Origin: Primorskyibacter marinus
Lineage (GTDB): Bacteria; Pseudomonadota; Alphaproteobacteria; Rhodobacterales; Rhodobacteraceae
DNA: 64,000 bases
Direction: 5' to 3'
Assembly: GCF_003313245.1 (NCBI RefSeq)
Contig: NZ_QJSD01000010.1
Location: 56,838 to 120,837 of the forward strand
Part shown: one piece after another, positions 40,315 to 51,111 of the stretch
How positions within the stretch are numbered: the first letter of the stretch is position 1
Layout: the number at the start of each line of letters is the position of its first letter
The notes under the pieces: model-generated
What the model was told of the DNA's origin: nothing
Seen by the model: the letters and a program-made list of their open reading frames with translations, nothing else
Databases searched by the model: none
Position numbers and translations under genes: made by a program

Positions 40315-43300
40315 TCAGCCTTGCAGGGGTTTCACCACCAGTTCGGCCTCGCCGCGTTCCTTCATCGCAAGAGCCGTGGCATGCGCACCCGCCGCAGTCG
40401 TGTAATAGGGGATCTTGTCATAAAGCGCGACGGACCGGATTTCGCGGCTGTCTTCGACGGCCATTGCGCCTTCGGTCGTGTTCATAACCAACGCGATCTG
40501 TTCGTCCTTCATCATATCGACGATGTTGGGGCGGCCTTCGTAAACCTTGTTGACCACCTGACAGTCGATGCCGTGCTTTTCCAGGAAGGTGGCCGTTCCA
40601 CGCGTGGCAACGATTTTCATGCCAAGGCCCACAAGGACCTGTGCGGTTTCCACCAGTTCCGGCGTCTTGTCGGTATCCTTGATAGAGAAGAACACGTTGC
40701 CGTCTTGCGGCAGGACAGCACCCGCCCCCATCTGCGCCTTGAGGAAGGCCCGCGGGAAGGACCGGTCCCAGCCCATGACCTCGCCTGTAGAACGCATTTC
40801 CGGTCCCAGAATTGTGTCCACGCCGGGGAAGCGGGCAAAGGGCAGCACCGCCTCTTTCACGCTGAACCAAGGCATGTTCGGATCGGCCAGCGTCATCGGA
40901 TCGCCCAGCGGCAGCACGTCATCATAGCCCGCATCCGCCGGATAAGGCGCGCGCATGGGGAAGTTGGACAGCGGTTCGCCGGCCATCACACGCGCGGCGA
41001 TGGAGGCAATGGCCGAGTCCGTCGCCTTGGCAACAAAGGGCACGGTGCGGCTGGCGCGGGGGTTCACCTCGATCAGGTAGATCTCGCCGTCCTTGACGGC
41101 AAACTGCACGTTCATCAGCCCGACGACGTTCAGGGCAATCGCCAGCGCCTCTGTCTGGACTTTCAGTTCGGCGATGATCTCGTCGGACAGCGAATAGGGC
41201 GGCAGTGAACACGCACTGTCACCGGAATGCACGCCGGCCTCTTCGATATGCTGCATGATGCCCGCGACATGCACCTGTTTGCCGTCGGAAATGGCATCCA
41301 CATCGCATTCCACGGCACCCGACAGGTAGCTGTCCAGCAAGACGGGGCTGTCGCCCGACACGACCACGGCCTCTTTGATGTAGCGTTCCAGATGCGCCAT
41401 ATCGCGCACGATTTCCATCGCACGGCCGCCCAGCACATAGGACGGACGGATCACCAGCGGAAAGCCGATGTCATCCGCGATTGCCAGCGCCTGAGCGTCG
41501 GTCGAAGCGATGCCGTTGCGCGGTTGTTTCAGACCCAACTGATTGACCAGCGCCTGAAAACGCTCGCGGTCTTCGGCAAGGTCGATGGCGTCCGGTGTGG
41601 TGCCGAGGATCGGAATGCCCTCTGCCTCCAGCGCGTTTGCCAGCTTCAGCGGGGTCTGCCCGCCGAACTGCACGATCACGCCATGCAGCGTGCCGTTCTG
41701 CTGCTCCACGCGCATGATCTCCATCACATGCTCGAAGGTCAGCGGTTCAAAATACAGCCGGTCGGATGTGTCATAATCGGTCGAGACGGTTTCCGGGTTG
41801 CAGTTGACCATGATGGTCTCGTAGCCCTGATCGGTCAGCGAGAAACAGGCGTGACAGCAGCAATAATCAAACTCGATCCCCTGCCCGATCCGGTTGGGAC
41901 CGCCGCCCAGAATCACGACCTTCTTGCGATCCGAGGGGCGCGCCTCGCATTCCACCTCGCCCATCATCGGGGCTTCGTAGGTGGAGTACATATAAGGCGT
42001 CTGCGCCTCGAATTCGGCGGCACAGGTATCAATGCGCTTGAACACGGCGGTGACGCCAAGTGCGTGGCGCCGATTGCGCACGTCCTTTTCGGAAAACCCT
42101 GTCAGCTTGGCCAGACGCGCGTCCGTAAAGCCCATCATCTTGAGATCGCGCATGCCGTCCGCATCGGTCGGCAGACCGGTTTCACGCACCACGGCTTCGG
42201 CCTCGATGATCTCGCGGATGCGGGCCAGGAACCACGGGTCGAACATGGTGACGCCGTGGATTTCATCGTCGCTCAGCCCGTGCCGCATGGCCTGGGCGAT
42301 GGTGCGCATCCGGTCCGGTGTCTGTTTGCCGATTGCCTTGATGACAGCGGATTTTTCGGGCGCGCCTTCGATGTCCACCTCGTCAAAGCCGGTCAGCCCG
42401 GATTCCATCGACGCCAGCGCCTTTTGAAGCGACTCGTGGATGGTGCGGCCGATGGCCATCGCCTCGCCCACCGATTTCATCGCGGTGGTCAGGTGCGGTT
42501 CGCTGCCCGGGAATTTCTCGAACGCGAATTTCGGGATCTTGGTGACGACATAATCAATGGTCGGCTCGAAGCTGGCGGGCGTGACCTTGGTGATGTCATT
42601 GTCCAGCTCGTCCAACGTGAAACCCACAGCCAGTTTCGCCGCGATCTTGGCAATCGGGAAACCCGTCGCCTTGGATGCCAGGGCCGAGGACCGGGACACG
42701 CGCGGGTTCATCTCGATCACGACCATACGGCCGTCTTCGGGGTTGATCGCCCATTGCACGTTCGACCCGCCGGTTTCCACGCCGATCTCGCGCAACACGG
42801 CGATAGAGCCGTTGCGCATGATCTGGTATTCCTTGTCGGTCAGCGTCAGCGCGGGGGCCACAGTGATGCTGTCACCGGTATGCACGCCCATCGGATCGAC
42901 GTTTTCGATCGCACAGACGATGATCGCATTATCCGCCTTGTCGCGGACGACCTCCATTTCAAACTCTTTCCAACCCAGCAGCGATTCGTCCACGAGGATC
43001 TGGTTCACCGGCGAGGCATCCATGCCGGTCCGGCAATAATGGATATAATCCTCGCGGTTATAGGCCACGCCGCCGCCAGTGCCACCCAGCGTATAGGCGG
43101 GCCGGATGATCGCCGGCAGGCCGATCTCTTCAAGCGCATCGAGCGCCAGTTGCACCCCGGCGTTCAGATCCACCTTGTCCTTCGCACCTTTGGGCGCGGT
43201 GATGATGGTGGCCTTGGGGTTTTCCAGCCCGATCCGGTCCATCGCCTCGCGGAACAGTTTGCGGTCTTCGGCCATCTCGATGGCTTCGCGCTTGGCGCCG

Positions 43301-43647
43301 ATCATCTCGACCCCGTATTTCGCCAGAACCCCCATCTCTTCCAGCTTGAGCGAAGTGTTCAGCCCGGTCTGGCCGCCCATCGTCGGCAAGAGCGCGTCGG
43401 GGCGTTCCTTTTCGATGATCTTGGCGACGGTCTCGGGCGTGATTGGCTCGATATAGGTGGCATCGGCCAAGCCGGGATCTGTCATGATCGTGGCAGGGTT
43501 GGAGTTTACCAGGATCACCCGGTAGCCTTCTTCCCGCAGCGCCTTGCAGGCCTGTGCGCCGGAATAGTCGAACTCGCACGCCTGGCCAATCACGATAGGG
43601 CCGGCGCCGATAATCATGATAGATGAAATATCGGTGCGTTTTGGCAT
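40315..43647 (-). CDS. carB: Carbamoyl-phosphate synthase large subunit
   Basis: 1110 residues, the standard length plus a small insert. Two ATP-grasp halves are seen ([19 protein letters not shown]-type start, [27 protein letters not shown]; and [36 protein letters not shown]), plus the C-terminal MGS-like allosteric domain (about 960-1110). Makes carbamoyl phosphate for arginine and pyrimidines. carA is not adjacent. GAAAGAGG lies eight bases before the ATG. It faces away from aspS. Confidence 0.97.
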   Translation of the reverse strand: MPKRTDISSIMIIGAGPIVIGQACEFDYSGAQACKALREEGYRVILVNSNPATIMTDPGLADATYIEPITPETVAKIIEKERPDALLPTMGGQTGLNTSLKLEEMGVLAKYGVEMIGAKREAIEMAEDRKLFREAMDRIGLENPKATIITAPKGAKDKVDLNAGVQLALDALEEIGLPAIIRPAYTLGGTGGGVAYNREDYIHYCRTGMDASPVNQILVDESLLGWKEFEMEVVRDKADNAIIVCAIENVDPMGVHTGDSITVAPALTLTDKEYQIMRNGSIAVLREIGVETGGSNVQWAINPEDGRMVVIEMNPRVSRSSALASKATGFPIAKIAAKLAVGFTLDELDNDITKVTPASFEPTIDYVVTKIPKFAFEKFPGSEPHLTTAMKSVGEAMAIGRTIHESLQKALASMESGLTGFDEVDIEGAPEKSAVIKAIGKQTPDRMRTIAQAMRHGLSDDEIHGVTMFDPWFLARIREIIEAEAVVRETGLPTDADGMRDLKMMGFTDARLAKLTGFSEKDVRNRRHALGVTAVFKRIDTCAAEFEAQTPYMYSTYEAPMMGEVECEARPSDRKKVVILGGGPNRIGQGIEFDYCCCHACFSLTDQGYETIMVNCNPETVSTDYDTSDRLYFEPLTFEHVMEIMRVEQQNGTLHGVIVQFGGQTPLKLANALEAEGIPILGTTPDAIDLAEDRERFQALVNQLGLKQPRNGIASTDAQALAIADDIGFPLVIRPSYVLGGRAMEIVRDMAHLERYIKEAVVVSGDSPVLLDSYLSGAVECDVDAISDGKQVHVAGIMQHIEEAGVHSGDSACSLPPYSLSDEIIAELKVQTEALAIALNVVGLMNVQFAVKDGEIYLIEVNPRASRTVPFVAKATDSAIASIAARVMAGEPLSNFPMRAPYPADAGYDDVLPLGDPMTLADPNMPWFSVKEAVLPFARFPGVDTILGPEMRSTGEVMGWDRSFPRAFLKAQMGAGAVLPQDGNVFFSIKDTDKTPELVETAQVLVGLGMKIVATRGTATFLEKHGIDCQVVNKVYEGRPNIVDMMKDEQIALVMNTTEGAMAVEDSREIRSVALYDKIPYYTTAAGAHATALAMKERGEAELVVKPLQG

Positions 43648-44065
43648 GGGCAGACCTCTTTCAGCGTTGGCGGGGCTCAGGGTGCGGGGAGTCGCACCCC
43701 AAGGCGCAAATTGTCGTGGGTTATAGTGATCGCAACTTGACGTTCAAGCCCCAAAACGACGCGCTTTTTCGTATGGTGTGGGGACCGCAAACAGACAAAT
43801 CACAATAGACCGACGCGCAGGCGCGGGCCGCGTCTCAGTACACAGGCGCGGACCCACAAGTCAAATCCTGCACGGTCTTTGTCCCTGCCCGCCAGCTTGC
43901 ATCTGGCGCGCCAACAAGGTGCCGCAGATGGGTGGAATTGCATTTCAGCGCCCAAACACAGCGGATGCGGGCGATTTCGCGCAAAATCGCGGGGCGTTTG
44001 GCTTGACTTCCCGCCCTATCGCGGGTGTACCGACGCGCAAACCATCCATTCGAAGAGGCAATGAC
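43648..44065. other. Divergent carB-aspS intergenic region
   Basis: 418 bases with no supported gene. It holds the carB leader with hairpin GGTGCG/CGCACC (43681-43698) and, near the right side, a possible aspS promoter at 44003-44031. Short frames here on both strands do not look protein-like. Confidence 0.55.
44003..44031 (+). promoter_or_regulatory. Possible aspS promoter
   Basis: TTGACT (44003-44008), 17-base spacer, TGTACC (44026-44031). The -35 box is good and the -10 weak. A CCCGC/GCGGG hairpin lies in the spacer. The leader would be short (about 28 bases). Confidence 0.35.
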
Positions 44066-45925
44066 ATGCACGCATACCGCAGCCATACCTGCGAAGGGCT
44101 GAACAAGGACCATGTGGGCCAGACGGTTCGGCTCTCTGGTTGGGTTCATCGCATCCGCGACCACGGCGGCGTGCTGTTCATCGACCTGCGCGACCATTAC
44201 GGCATCACCCAGCTGATCTGCGACCCCGACAGCCCGGCCTTTGCCGAGGTCGAGAAAGTCCGCAGCGAATGGTGCATCCGCATCGATGGCGAGGTGAAGG
44301 CCCGTGACGAAAGCCTGATCAACCCGAAGCTGCCCACTGGCGAGATCGAGGTCTTTATCCGAGAGATCGAGGTTCTGGGCGCTGCCGAAGAGCTGCCGCT
44401 GATCGTTTTCGGAGATCAGGAATACCCTGAAGAAACCCGCCTGCGCTATCGCTATCTCGACCTGCGCCGCGAAGCGATGCAGCGCAACATGACCCTTCGC
44501 TCGGACGTGGTGCGCAGCCTGCGTCAGCAGATGTGGGACCGGAAGTTCCGCGAATACCAGACGCCGATCATCACCGCCTCCAGCCCCGAAGGCGCGCGTG
44601 ACTTTCTGGTGCCGTCGCGTTTGCATCCGGGCAAGTTCTACGCGCTGCCGCAAGCACCACAGCAATTCAAGCAGCTGATCATGGTGTCGGGCTTCGACAA
44701 GTATTTCCAGATCGCGCCCTGCTTCCGCGACGAGGATCCGCGCGCAGACCGCTCGCCCACCGATTTCTATCAGTTGGACATGGAAATGTCCTTTGTCAGC
44801 CAGCAAGACGTGTTTGATACGATCAGCCCGGTGATCGCCGGCGTGTTCGAGGAATTTGGCGGTGGCCGCAAGGTCGATGCGGCTGCGGACTGGCCCCAGA
44901 TCAGCTATCGTGACGCGGCGCTTTGGTACGGGTCGGACAAGCCGGACCTGCGCAACCCGATCAAGATGCAGGTCGTGTCCGAGCATTTCGCAGGCTCCGG
45001 CTTTGCGATCTTCGCCAAGCTGCTGGAACAGGACGGCACTCAGGTGCGCGCCATCCCTGCCCCAACGGGCGGCAGCCGTAAGTTCTGTGACCGGATGAAC
45101 GCCTTTGCCCAGAAAGAGGGTCTGCCCGGCATGGGCTACATCTTCTGGCGCGAAAAGACGGCAGATGCCGTTGCACAGGAACAGGGCATCACGGTCAAGG
45201 AAGCGCAAGCCAAGCTGAAATCCGGCGAGATCGAAGGCGGCATGGAAGCCGCTGGACCTTTGGCGAAAAACATCGGCCCTGAGCGGACCGAGGCGATCCG
45301 CCAGCAATTGGGCCTTGGCATTGGCGACGCCGCGTTCTTCCTGGGCGGCAAGCCCAAAGCGTTTGAAACCGTCGCGGGCCGTGCGCGGAACGTCATCGGC
45401 GAGGAACTCGGCCTGACCGACAAGGACCGGTTTGCCTTTGCGTGGATCGTGGATTTCCCGATCTACGAAAAGGACGAAGAGACCGGCAAGATCGACTTTG
45501 AACACAACCCGTTTTCGATGCCGCAAGGCGGAATGGCCGCACTGGACGGCGACCCGCTGGATGTGCTGGGCTATCAATATGACCTTGCCTGCAACGGTTA
45601 CGAACTGGTATCGGGCGCGATCCGGAACCACCGCCCCGAGATCATGTTCAAGGCGTTCGAGATCGCGGGCTACGGCAAGGATGAGGTCGAAAAACGCTTT
45701 GGCGGCATGGTCAATGCGTTCCGCTTTGGCGCGCCGCCCCATGGCGGCTGCGCGGCCGGCATCGACCGGATCGTGATGCTGCTGGCGGACGAGGCCAATA
45801 TCCGCGAAGTCATCATGTTCCCGATGAACCAGCGCGCCGAAGACCTGATGATGAACGCCCCGTCGGAACCGACTTCGGACCAGTTGATGGAACTGTCGCT
45901 GCGCGTGATCCCGCAAGACACCTGA
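44066..45925 (+). CDS. aspS: Aspartyl-tRNA synthetase
   Basis: 619 residues, bacterial type. N-terminal OB-fold ([29 protein letters not shown]), class II catalytic core with motif 2 ([25 protein letters not shown]) and motif 3 ([22 protein letters not shown]), and the GAD insertion domain in the middle (about 300-430). The start at 44066 follows GAAGAGG. Whether it is discriminating or also charges tRNA-Asn cannot be said from the window. Confidence 0.97.
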   Translation: MHAYRSHTCEGLNKDHVGQTVRLSGWVHRIRDHGGVLFIDLRDHYGITQLICDPDSPAFAEVEKVRSEWCIRIDGEVKARDESLINPKLPTGEIEVFIREIEVLGAAEELPLIVFGDQEYPEETRLRYRYLDLRREAMQRNMTLRSDVVRSLRQQMWDRKFREYQTPIITASSPEGARDFLVPSRLHPGKFYALPQAPQQFKQLIMVSGFDKYFQIAPCFRDEDPRADRSPTDFYQLDMEMSFVSQQDVFDTISPVIAGVFEEFGGGRKVDAAADWPQISYRDAALWYGSDKPDLRNPIKMQVVSEHFAGSGFAIFAKLLEQDGTQVRAIPAPTGGSRKFCDRMNAFAQKEGLPGMGYIFWREKTADAVAQEQGITVKEAQAKLKSGEIEGGMEAAGPLAKNIGPERTEAIRQQLGLGIGDAAFFLGGKPKAFETVAGRARNVIGEELGLTDKDRFAFAWIVDFPIYEKDEETGKIDFEHNPFSMPQGGMAALDGDPLDVLGYQYDLACNGYELVSGAIRNHRPEIMFKAFEIAGYGKDEVEKRFGGMVNAFRFGAPPHGGCAAGIDRIVMLLADEANIREVIMFPMNQRAEDLMMNAPSEPTSDQLMELSLRVIPQDT

Positions 45926-46005
45926 CATCAGCACAGATGGGCAGCGGCACTGTTGTCAAACCACACGATTGCCAAGGTGGCGATGGTTTCGCTCATCTGG
46001 AGCGT

Positions 46006-46084
46006 GCCCCGGACTGGATCCGGGGCCTTTCGCCCAACCGCCACCACTTGAGCTGAGGACGAGGCCCCGGATCCAGTCCGGGGC
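46006..46084. repeat. Pair of inverted 22-bp GC-rich palindromic repeats
   Basis: The 22 bases at 46006-46027 are the exact reverse complement of 46063-46084. Each arm is itself nearly palindromic around CCCCGGA...TCCGGGG, the core also found at 25971-25990. The arms are 35 bases apart, between the convergent aspS and hemerythrin genes. It can fold into a very stable hairpin or two smaller ones. Confidence 0.75.
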
Positions 46085-46115
46085 GCGTTTCGCCTTGGGC
46101 GACCAAAAGCCCTGA

Positions 46116-46592
46116 TCAATCCTCAAGCGCATCCGCGCGCTTTTCAGGGATCAGTTCGGCCTCTTGCGATTTGCGCTTGAGGAACCGTTCGCCGTAAGCG
46201 TCGTTTTCTTCTTCTCCGATCACTTGCCTAGCGCGTTTGAAAACGTCCTCTTCTTCCTCTTCCATGTGATGTTCGTAATCGTGTTTCAGCGTCTTGAACC
46301 GCGCCAGCCATCCGGTCGATGAGAAATCCATCTCGCGCAGTTCTTCCAGCATTTCGTCCATCTGTGCATGCTCGTGCACCGAGTGGCGTGCCGCGTCCTG
46401 ACCCCAGGTCTGCTGCATCAATTTGGAATAGAACGTCTCTTCCTCCGCCGCCGAATGGGATTTGATCTCGCGGTAGAATGCGTCCCAGGCGGTCTTGCGT
46501 TCCTCGCTGGCACCTGACGTGTCTGCAATCCGGTCAAGAAGGTCGCGATGCAGGTTGTGATCTTCTTGGATGGCGTCGTAGATAGATGGCAT
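46116..46592 (-). CDS. Hemerythrin-domain protein
   Basis: 158 residues. A four-helix bundle with the iron-ligand pattern: EDHNLHRDLLD, HSAAEEETFY, HSVHEHAQMDEML and LKHDYEHHMEEEEEDVF (HxxxE and HHxxEE types). Such proteins bind a di-iron centre for O2 or NO sensing or buffering. The ATG at 46592 gives MPSIYDAIQEDHN; an earlier ATG adds an atypical 29 residues. Divergent from the DUF1800 gene. Confidence 0.88.
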   Translation of the reverse strand: MPSIYDAIQEDHNLHRDLLDRIADTSGASEERKTAWDAFYREIKSHSAAEEETFYSKLMQQTWGQDAARHSVHEHAQMDEMLEELREMDFSSTGWLARFKTLKHDYEHHMEEEEEDVFKRARQVIGEEENDAYGERFLKRKSQEAELIPEKRADALED

Positions 46593-46760
46593 GTCTTGTC
46601 CTCCGAATTCGATATGGCAGGCAAACGCAGCCCACCCGAAATTCGTTCCCGCACGGCTTCGGCGGCGGAGCGCCGACATTGCGATCAGGACAGATGTAAT
46701 GTCGTTTTGCCGGTGCTATATTCACTTCAGGCTCAGCAACAACATGATGCAGGTTCCGTC

Positions 46761-48143
46761 TTGTCCTTCGATCCAGATCTGGCAGAAATTCGCTTTGGCT
46801 GCGGGCTATCGCCGGTGCTGGCCCCTGCAAAATCAACCAAAGCAATACTCGCCGCGCTTTCCGGCCCCGATAAGATGGCCGCCCGCTTTCCCATCGAATC
46901 GTTCGAGACCTTTCAGGGCCGGATGCTGGAGCGCGCACGCCAGTCCGCAATCCGTCGCAAGGATCGCGGATCGCCCGCATCCCGTGCGGCAACAAAGGCG
47001 ATCCGACGCCTGAATCAGACCGCGCGGATCGACGCCGCCGGATGGTTTGGGCAAACATTGATGCGACGCACCTGGACCGAAAACGGATTGCGCGAAAGAT
47101 TGGCGCATTTCTGGGGCGATCACTTTACGGCACGAGGCAAAACCGGCGTGCTGCGTCGCGCCACCTCTCCCTATATCGAGGATGCCATCCGCCCGCATCT
47201 GGCCGGCCGGTTTGAAGAGCTTTTGATCGCTGCGGTAAAGCATCCGTTGTTCTTGCATTACCTTGATCAGCAAAACTCTGTAGGGCCGAACAGCGCCGTG
47301 GCCACGCGGCGGAAAAAGAACACCGGGCTGAACGAAAACCTTGCCCGCGAGGTATTGGAACTGCACACGCTTGGCGTTGACGGGCCATATACACAACAAG
47401 ATGTGCGCCAACTGGCAGAGCTTTTTACCGGGCTGACCTTTCAGATCCGCACCGGGTTCAAGTTCAACAAACATTTCGCCGAGCCCGGTGTAAAGACGGT
47501 GCTTGGCAAGGAATATGGCGGCGGTCCGGCGCGGCTTCGCGACATACACGCTGTCCTGCGCGACCTGGCCCGCCACCCCGCGACAGCCCGGCACCTGTGT
47601 TGGAAGCTTGCCGTGCATTTCGTATCCGACACCCCGACAGAGGCCTTGGTCGTTGCGATGACGCGACGCTACGATGAGAGTCGTGGAGATCTGATGCAGG
47701 TGTATGAAACGCTGCTCAATCACCCCGACGCCTGGATCCCGGCAGGCAACATCAAGCAACCGATTGATTTTGTCGGCTCCGCCTGCCGTGCGCTTGCCGT
47801 CGCGCCGGAGCTGATCGCGGAATTCGACGAACGCGCGCTTCAACTGAACATCATCCAACCGATGGGGCTGATGGGCCAGATCTGGGAACGCCCCGAAGGC
47901 CCCGATGGATGGCCAGAGGAAGACCGCCAATGGGTCACGCCCCAAGGCATTGCCGCACGCCTGCAATGGGCCGTGGCCGTGCCGCAAGTCTTGCAACCAG
48001 ACCTGCCGGACCCACGCGATTTTGTGCGCACTGCACTTGGTGCGCGCAGCAGCGCGGCCACTGCCTTTGCCGCCAAGGCCGCCGAAAGCCGCGCGGATGG
48101 CATTGGCCTGATCCTCGCCTCCCCCGCATTTCAACGCCAATAA
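46761..48143 (+). CDS. DUF1800 domain-containing protein
   Basis: 460 residues from a TTG at 46761 giving SFDPDLAEIRFGCGLSPV, the usual N-terminus; an upstream ATG frame at 46548 overlaps the divergent hemerythrin gene and is rejected. Motifs: RTWTENGLRERLAHFWGDHFT, HPLFLHYLDQQNSVGPNSA, GLNENLARELLELHTLGVDG-like (here NENLAREVLELHTLG), all typical of DUF1800. Function unknown; these genes are always paired with DUF1501 genes as here, 10 bp downstream. Confidence 0.88.
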   Translation: MSFDPDLAEIRFGCGLSPVLAPAKSTKAILAALSGPDKMAARFPIESFETFQGRMLERARQSAIRRKDRGSPASRAATKAIRRLNQTARIDAAGWFGQTLMRRTWTENGLRERLAHFWGDHFTARGKTGVLRRATSPYIEDAIRPHLAGRFEELLIAAVKHPLFLHYLDQQNSVGPNSAVATRRKKNTGLNENLAREVLELHTLGVDGPYTQQDVRQLAELFTGLTFQIRTGFKFNKHFAEPGVKTVLGKEYGGGPARLRDIHAVLRDLARHPATARHLCWKLAVHFVSDTPTEALVVAMTRRYDESRGDLMQVYETLLNHPDAWIPAGNIKQPIDFVGSACRALAVAPELIAEFDERALQLNIIQPMGLMGQIWERPEGPDGWPEEDRQWVTPQGIAARLQWAVAVPQVLQPDLPDPRDFVRTALGARSSAATAFAAKAAESRADGIGLILASPAFQRQ

Positions 48144-48153
48144 AGGCAGCACG

Positions 48154-49389
48154 ATGTCGCAACGCCCCCTGACCCGCCGCGCCTTTCTGACACGCTCCGC
48201 AGCCCTTGGATGCTCGGTCGCGGCCAGTCCGCTGTTGACGCCGATGACCTTCGCCGCGGCCCCCGGTGACAACCGTCTGGTCGTGATCATCCTGCGCGGT
48301 GGCATGGACGGTATTGGCGTGGTGCGCCCCTATGGCGATCCGGCCTATCGCGCCTTGCGCGGACATCATCCCATGGTCTCGGACACCGGACCGGTCGATC
48401 TGGATGGGTTCTTTGCCATCCACCCCGCTCTCCGCCCTCTGATGCCTTTGTGGCATGCCGGGCAGCTGGGATTCGTGCACGCGGTCTCGACCCCCTATCG
48501 CGACAAGCGCAGCCATTTCGACGGGCAGGATCTGCTGGAGGCCGGAACACCCGATCTGTCACAGGGGTTGGCGCGCGATGGTTGGCTGAACCGGATGATG
48601 ACAACCATGCCGGGGATCACCGCCCGGTCGGCCTTTGCCATCGGGCGCGACAACATGGCGATTCTGTCGGGCAAGACCCCGGTGTCCAACTGGTCGCCCG
48701 ACAGTGATCTGCAACTCAGCCCGCAGGCCATGTTGCTGGCGGAAATGGTTATGGCCGAGGATCCTCTGTTTTCCGCGGCCCTGAAAGAGGCTTACGGTCT
48801 TGCCGGGTCGGACGGCGACCCGGTGCGCAGCCTTGCCAGCGAAAGCGAGATACTCGCCGAGATGCAGCAGAACATGCTGGCGGCGACGCGTGGAGGGACG
48901 GAAACCAAGATTGCCGAATTTGCAGCGCAACAGCTGCGCGGTGCCACCCGCATCGCGTCTTTTTCTTTGAACGGGTGGGACACCCATTCTCAACAATACA
49001 AGGGCCTGAACAAAGCGCTGGGGCGGTTGGCGCAGGTGATTCTGGAGTTGAAATCAGGACTGGGACCGGTCTGGGACAAAACGGCCGTTGTCGCGATGAC
49101 AGAGTTCGGACGAACGGTCCGCCTCAACGGATCCAACGGCACGGATCACGGAACAGCAGGTGCCATGGTCATGGCGGGCGGCGCGATTCGGGGGGGGCGG
49201 GTGGTGACCGATTGGCCGGGACTGGAGGAAAGCGCGCTATACAAACGGCGGGACCTGATGCCCACCCGCGACGTGCGCGCACATGCCGGATGGCTGATGC
49301 GCGAGCTGTTCGGGACGTCGGTCCGTGACTTGGAAAGCACCATATTTCCGGGGCTGGAAATGGGAAACAACCCGCGTCTGGTGCTATGA
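48154..49389 (+). CDS. DUF1501 protein with Tat signal
   Basis: 411 residues. The N-terminus MSQRPLTRRAFLTRSAALG holds a twin-arginine signal (TRRAFLT), so it is exported folded. The body has VIILRGGMDGIG, GFVHAVSTPYRDKRSHFDGQD, ASFSLNGWDTHSQQY and TEFGRTVRLNGSNGTDHGTAG, placing it in the DUF1501 family with an alkaline-phosphatase-like fold. Partner of the upstream DUF1800 protein; reaction unknown. Confidence 0.9.
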   Translation: MSQRPLTRRAFLTRSAALGCSVAASPLLTPMTFAAAPGDNRLVVIILRGGMDGIGVVRPYGDPAYRALRGHHPMVSDTGPVDLDGFFAIHPALRPLMPLWHAGQLGFVHAVSTPYRDKRSHFDGQDLLEAGTPDLSQGLARDGWLNRMMTTMPGITARSAFAIGRDNMAILSGKTPVSNWSPDSDLQLSPQAMLLAEMVMAEDPLFSAALKEAYGLAGSDGDPVRSLASESEILAEMQQNMLAATRGGTETKIAEFAAQQLRGATRIASFSLNGWDTHSQQYKGLNKALGRLAQVILELKSGLGPVWDKTAVVAMTEFGRTVRLNGSNGTDHGTAGAMVMAGGAIRGGRVVTDWPGLEESALYKRRDLMPTRDVRAHAGWLMRELFGTSVRDLESTIFPGLEMGNNPRLVL

Positions 49390-49545
49390 CCCTGCTCCAT
49401 CAGGATCGTAGCAACGCCAATTCCCAGGTCGCGAAACCCTATGCAGTCAACCAGGTTGGGGCCATTTTATCATGGCAAGTCACATGGTTCTGCGCCAGAA
49501 ATGCAGAATGTTCCTGATGTCACTTTTCATCGCAAAGGGTCTTGA

Positions 49546-50265
49546 ATGAGCGATCCGTACAGTCGCCGCGAGACCGTCGAAGGCTGGTCGCCGCCCCCGC
49601 GCCCCGCGGTCGCGCCGATGAAGGGACGGTATTGCCTGCTCGAGCCGTTGCGCACGGACCGCCACGCAGCCGCGCTGTTTGATGCCTATCACGGGAATGA
49701 TGCGGTCTGGGACTATCTGCCATACGGGCCATTTTCGTCCCTGGACCACTATGCAGAATGGTTGCGAAGTGTCGAAGGGCTGGACGACCCGGCCTTCTAT
49801 GCGATCCACGACAATGACACGGGTCGCCGGGGCGGTGTCGCCGCCTATCTGCGGATCACCCCGCAAGCAGGCTCTATCGAAGTCGGACACATCAACCTTG
49901 CGCCTGCTCTGCAAGGCACCCGTGCCGGAACCGAGGCGATCTACCTGATGATGCGCCACGCGTTCGACACCGGGTATCGGCGCTTTGAATGGAAGTGTGA
50001 CGCGCTGAATATGGGGTCGCGCCGCGCGGCGCAGCGGCTGGGTTTCAGCTATGAAGGCGTGTTCAGACAGGCCACTGTGGTCAAAGGCCACAACCGTGAT
50101 ACGGCATGGTTTGCCATGATCGACAAGGAGTGGCCAGCCTTGCAAGCCGCCTTTGACACCTGGCTGGACCCTGACAACTTCGGGTCCGACGGGCAGCAGA
50201 AAACACGGCTTGGCGATCTGACGAAACCCGTGCGTTTCGCGGATGATCCCGCATTGGTGCGCTGA
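49546..50265 (+). CDS. GNAT-family N-acetyltransferase (RimJ/RimL-like)
   Basis: 239 residues with the acetyltransferase-3 pattern: YCLLEPLRTDRHAAALF, DAVWDYLPYGPF, SIEVGHINLAPALQGTRAGTEAIYL and FEWKCDALNMGSRRAAQRLGF (acetyl-CoA binding and the W..DA.N motif). Such proteins acetylate small molecules or protein N-termini; the substrate is not known. Its stop abuts the convergent response-regulator stop with no gap. Confidence 0.87.
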   Translation: MSDPYSRRETVEGWSPPPRPAVAPMKGRYCLLEPLRTDRHAAALFDAYHGNDAVWDYLPYGPFSSLDHYAEWLRSVEGLDDPAFYAIHDNDTGRRGGVAAYLRITPQAGSIEVGHINLAPALQGTRAGTEAIYLMMRHAFDTGYRRFEWKCDALNMGSRRAAQRLGFSYEGVFRQATVVKGHNRDTAWFAMIDKEWPALQAAFDTWLDPDNFGSDGQQKTRLGDLTKPVRFADDPALVR

Positions 50266-50982
50266 TCAGATCGCCACCCTTTCAGCCAGCCTTTCCTGTA
50301 CCAAACCTGCAAGCGATGCCGCCAGCGACTGCACCGGCTGACCTTTTTCGCGTGAGGCGGCCAGAGCATCAGCCGCATCCAGAAGGGTGGAATCCCCGGC
50401 GCTGCGCGCGACACCGGACAGGAACTGCACGACATAGTCGATGCTGCGATCATCGCATGCATCGCTCAGCACGTCTGCGGCATGGGCCATATCGTCGCGA
50501 TAGGCGACCGGATCCGGGACAATGATCTCGTCAGAAACCGTTCGCAGACCCGCCGGCCTGCGCTCGGCTGGAAGGTGAGCCAGTACTGCGGACTGAAACA
50601 GTGACACACCGCTAAGAGGCTTGGCCAGGAAACCGTCGGCACCGGCCGCGATTGCGACCGTCTCGGCGAAATCATCGCCGCTGATGGCCAGGATGACATC
50701 GACACGCGGCATCGCCCCCGCCATTTCGGCGATCAGATCGGCCCCGGAGCCGTCCGGCAACCCCATATCCACGATTGCCACCGAGGGACGGTAAACCTGA
50801 AGGTGCCGACGCGCGGATTTCAGACAATCGGCACGGCGCAAACGCGCCCCGCTACGCAGGCACATCAGGCGCATCGCCTCACACGCATAACGGCTGTCTT
50901 CGACCACCAGCACGGTCAGACCAAGCAGGGGCCGCGTGGCAGTGGGCAGTCGGCTCAGGTCAATCTTGTCCAGTTCATCCAT
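50266..50982 (-). CDS. Response regulator with C-terminal helical (HPt-like) domain
   Basis: 238 residues. Residues about 22-140 are a receiver domain: TVLVVEDSRYACEAMRL (acidic pocket), VAIVDMGLPDGSG (phospho-Asp at about 73), ISGDDFAETVAIAAGADGFLAKPL (Thr/Ser and Lys switch). The C-terminal ~80 residues are helical with alternating Asp/Ala; a conserved His of an HPt is not evident. No histidine kinase is adjacent. The gene is divergent from the epimerase gene. Confidence 0.82.
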   Translation of the reverse strand: MDELDKIDLSRLPTATRPLLGLTVLVVEDSRYACEAMRLMCLRSGARLRRADCLKSARRHLQVYRPSVAIVDMGLPDGSGADLIAEMAGAMPRVDVILAISGDDFAETVAIAAGADGFLAKPLSGVSLFQSAVLAHLPAERRPAGLRTVSDEIIVPDPVAYRDDMAHAADVLSDACDDRSIDYVVQFLSGVARSAGDSTLLDAADALAASREKGQPVQSLAASLAGLVQERLAERVAI

Positions 50983-51111
50983 GGCAACCTCCTATTCGGA
51001 CCTCGGCACTCTGCCCTGAACAGCCCTAATGAGCGGTTAATGGACGCAGCCTGCTTGCGCGCAACCACCCGCCCCATGCATAAGCGACAAAACAACCACG
51101 GAGATTTCCCG

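Noticed and set aside
41227-43626. 799-codon plus-strand frame opposite carB
   Set aside because: Antisense shadow of carB without motifs.
43835-45934. 699-codon minus-strand frame opposite aspS
   Set aside because: Antisense shadow of aspS without motifs.
45928-46119. Small minus-strand frame between aspS and hemerythrin genes
   Set aside because: It is made mostly of the inverted repeat at 46006-46084 and does not look coding.
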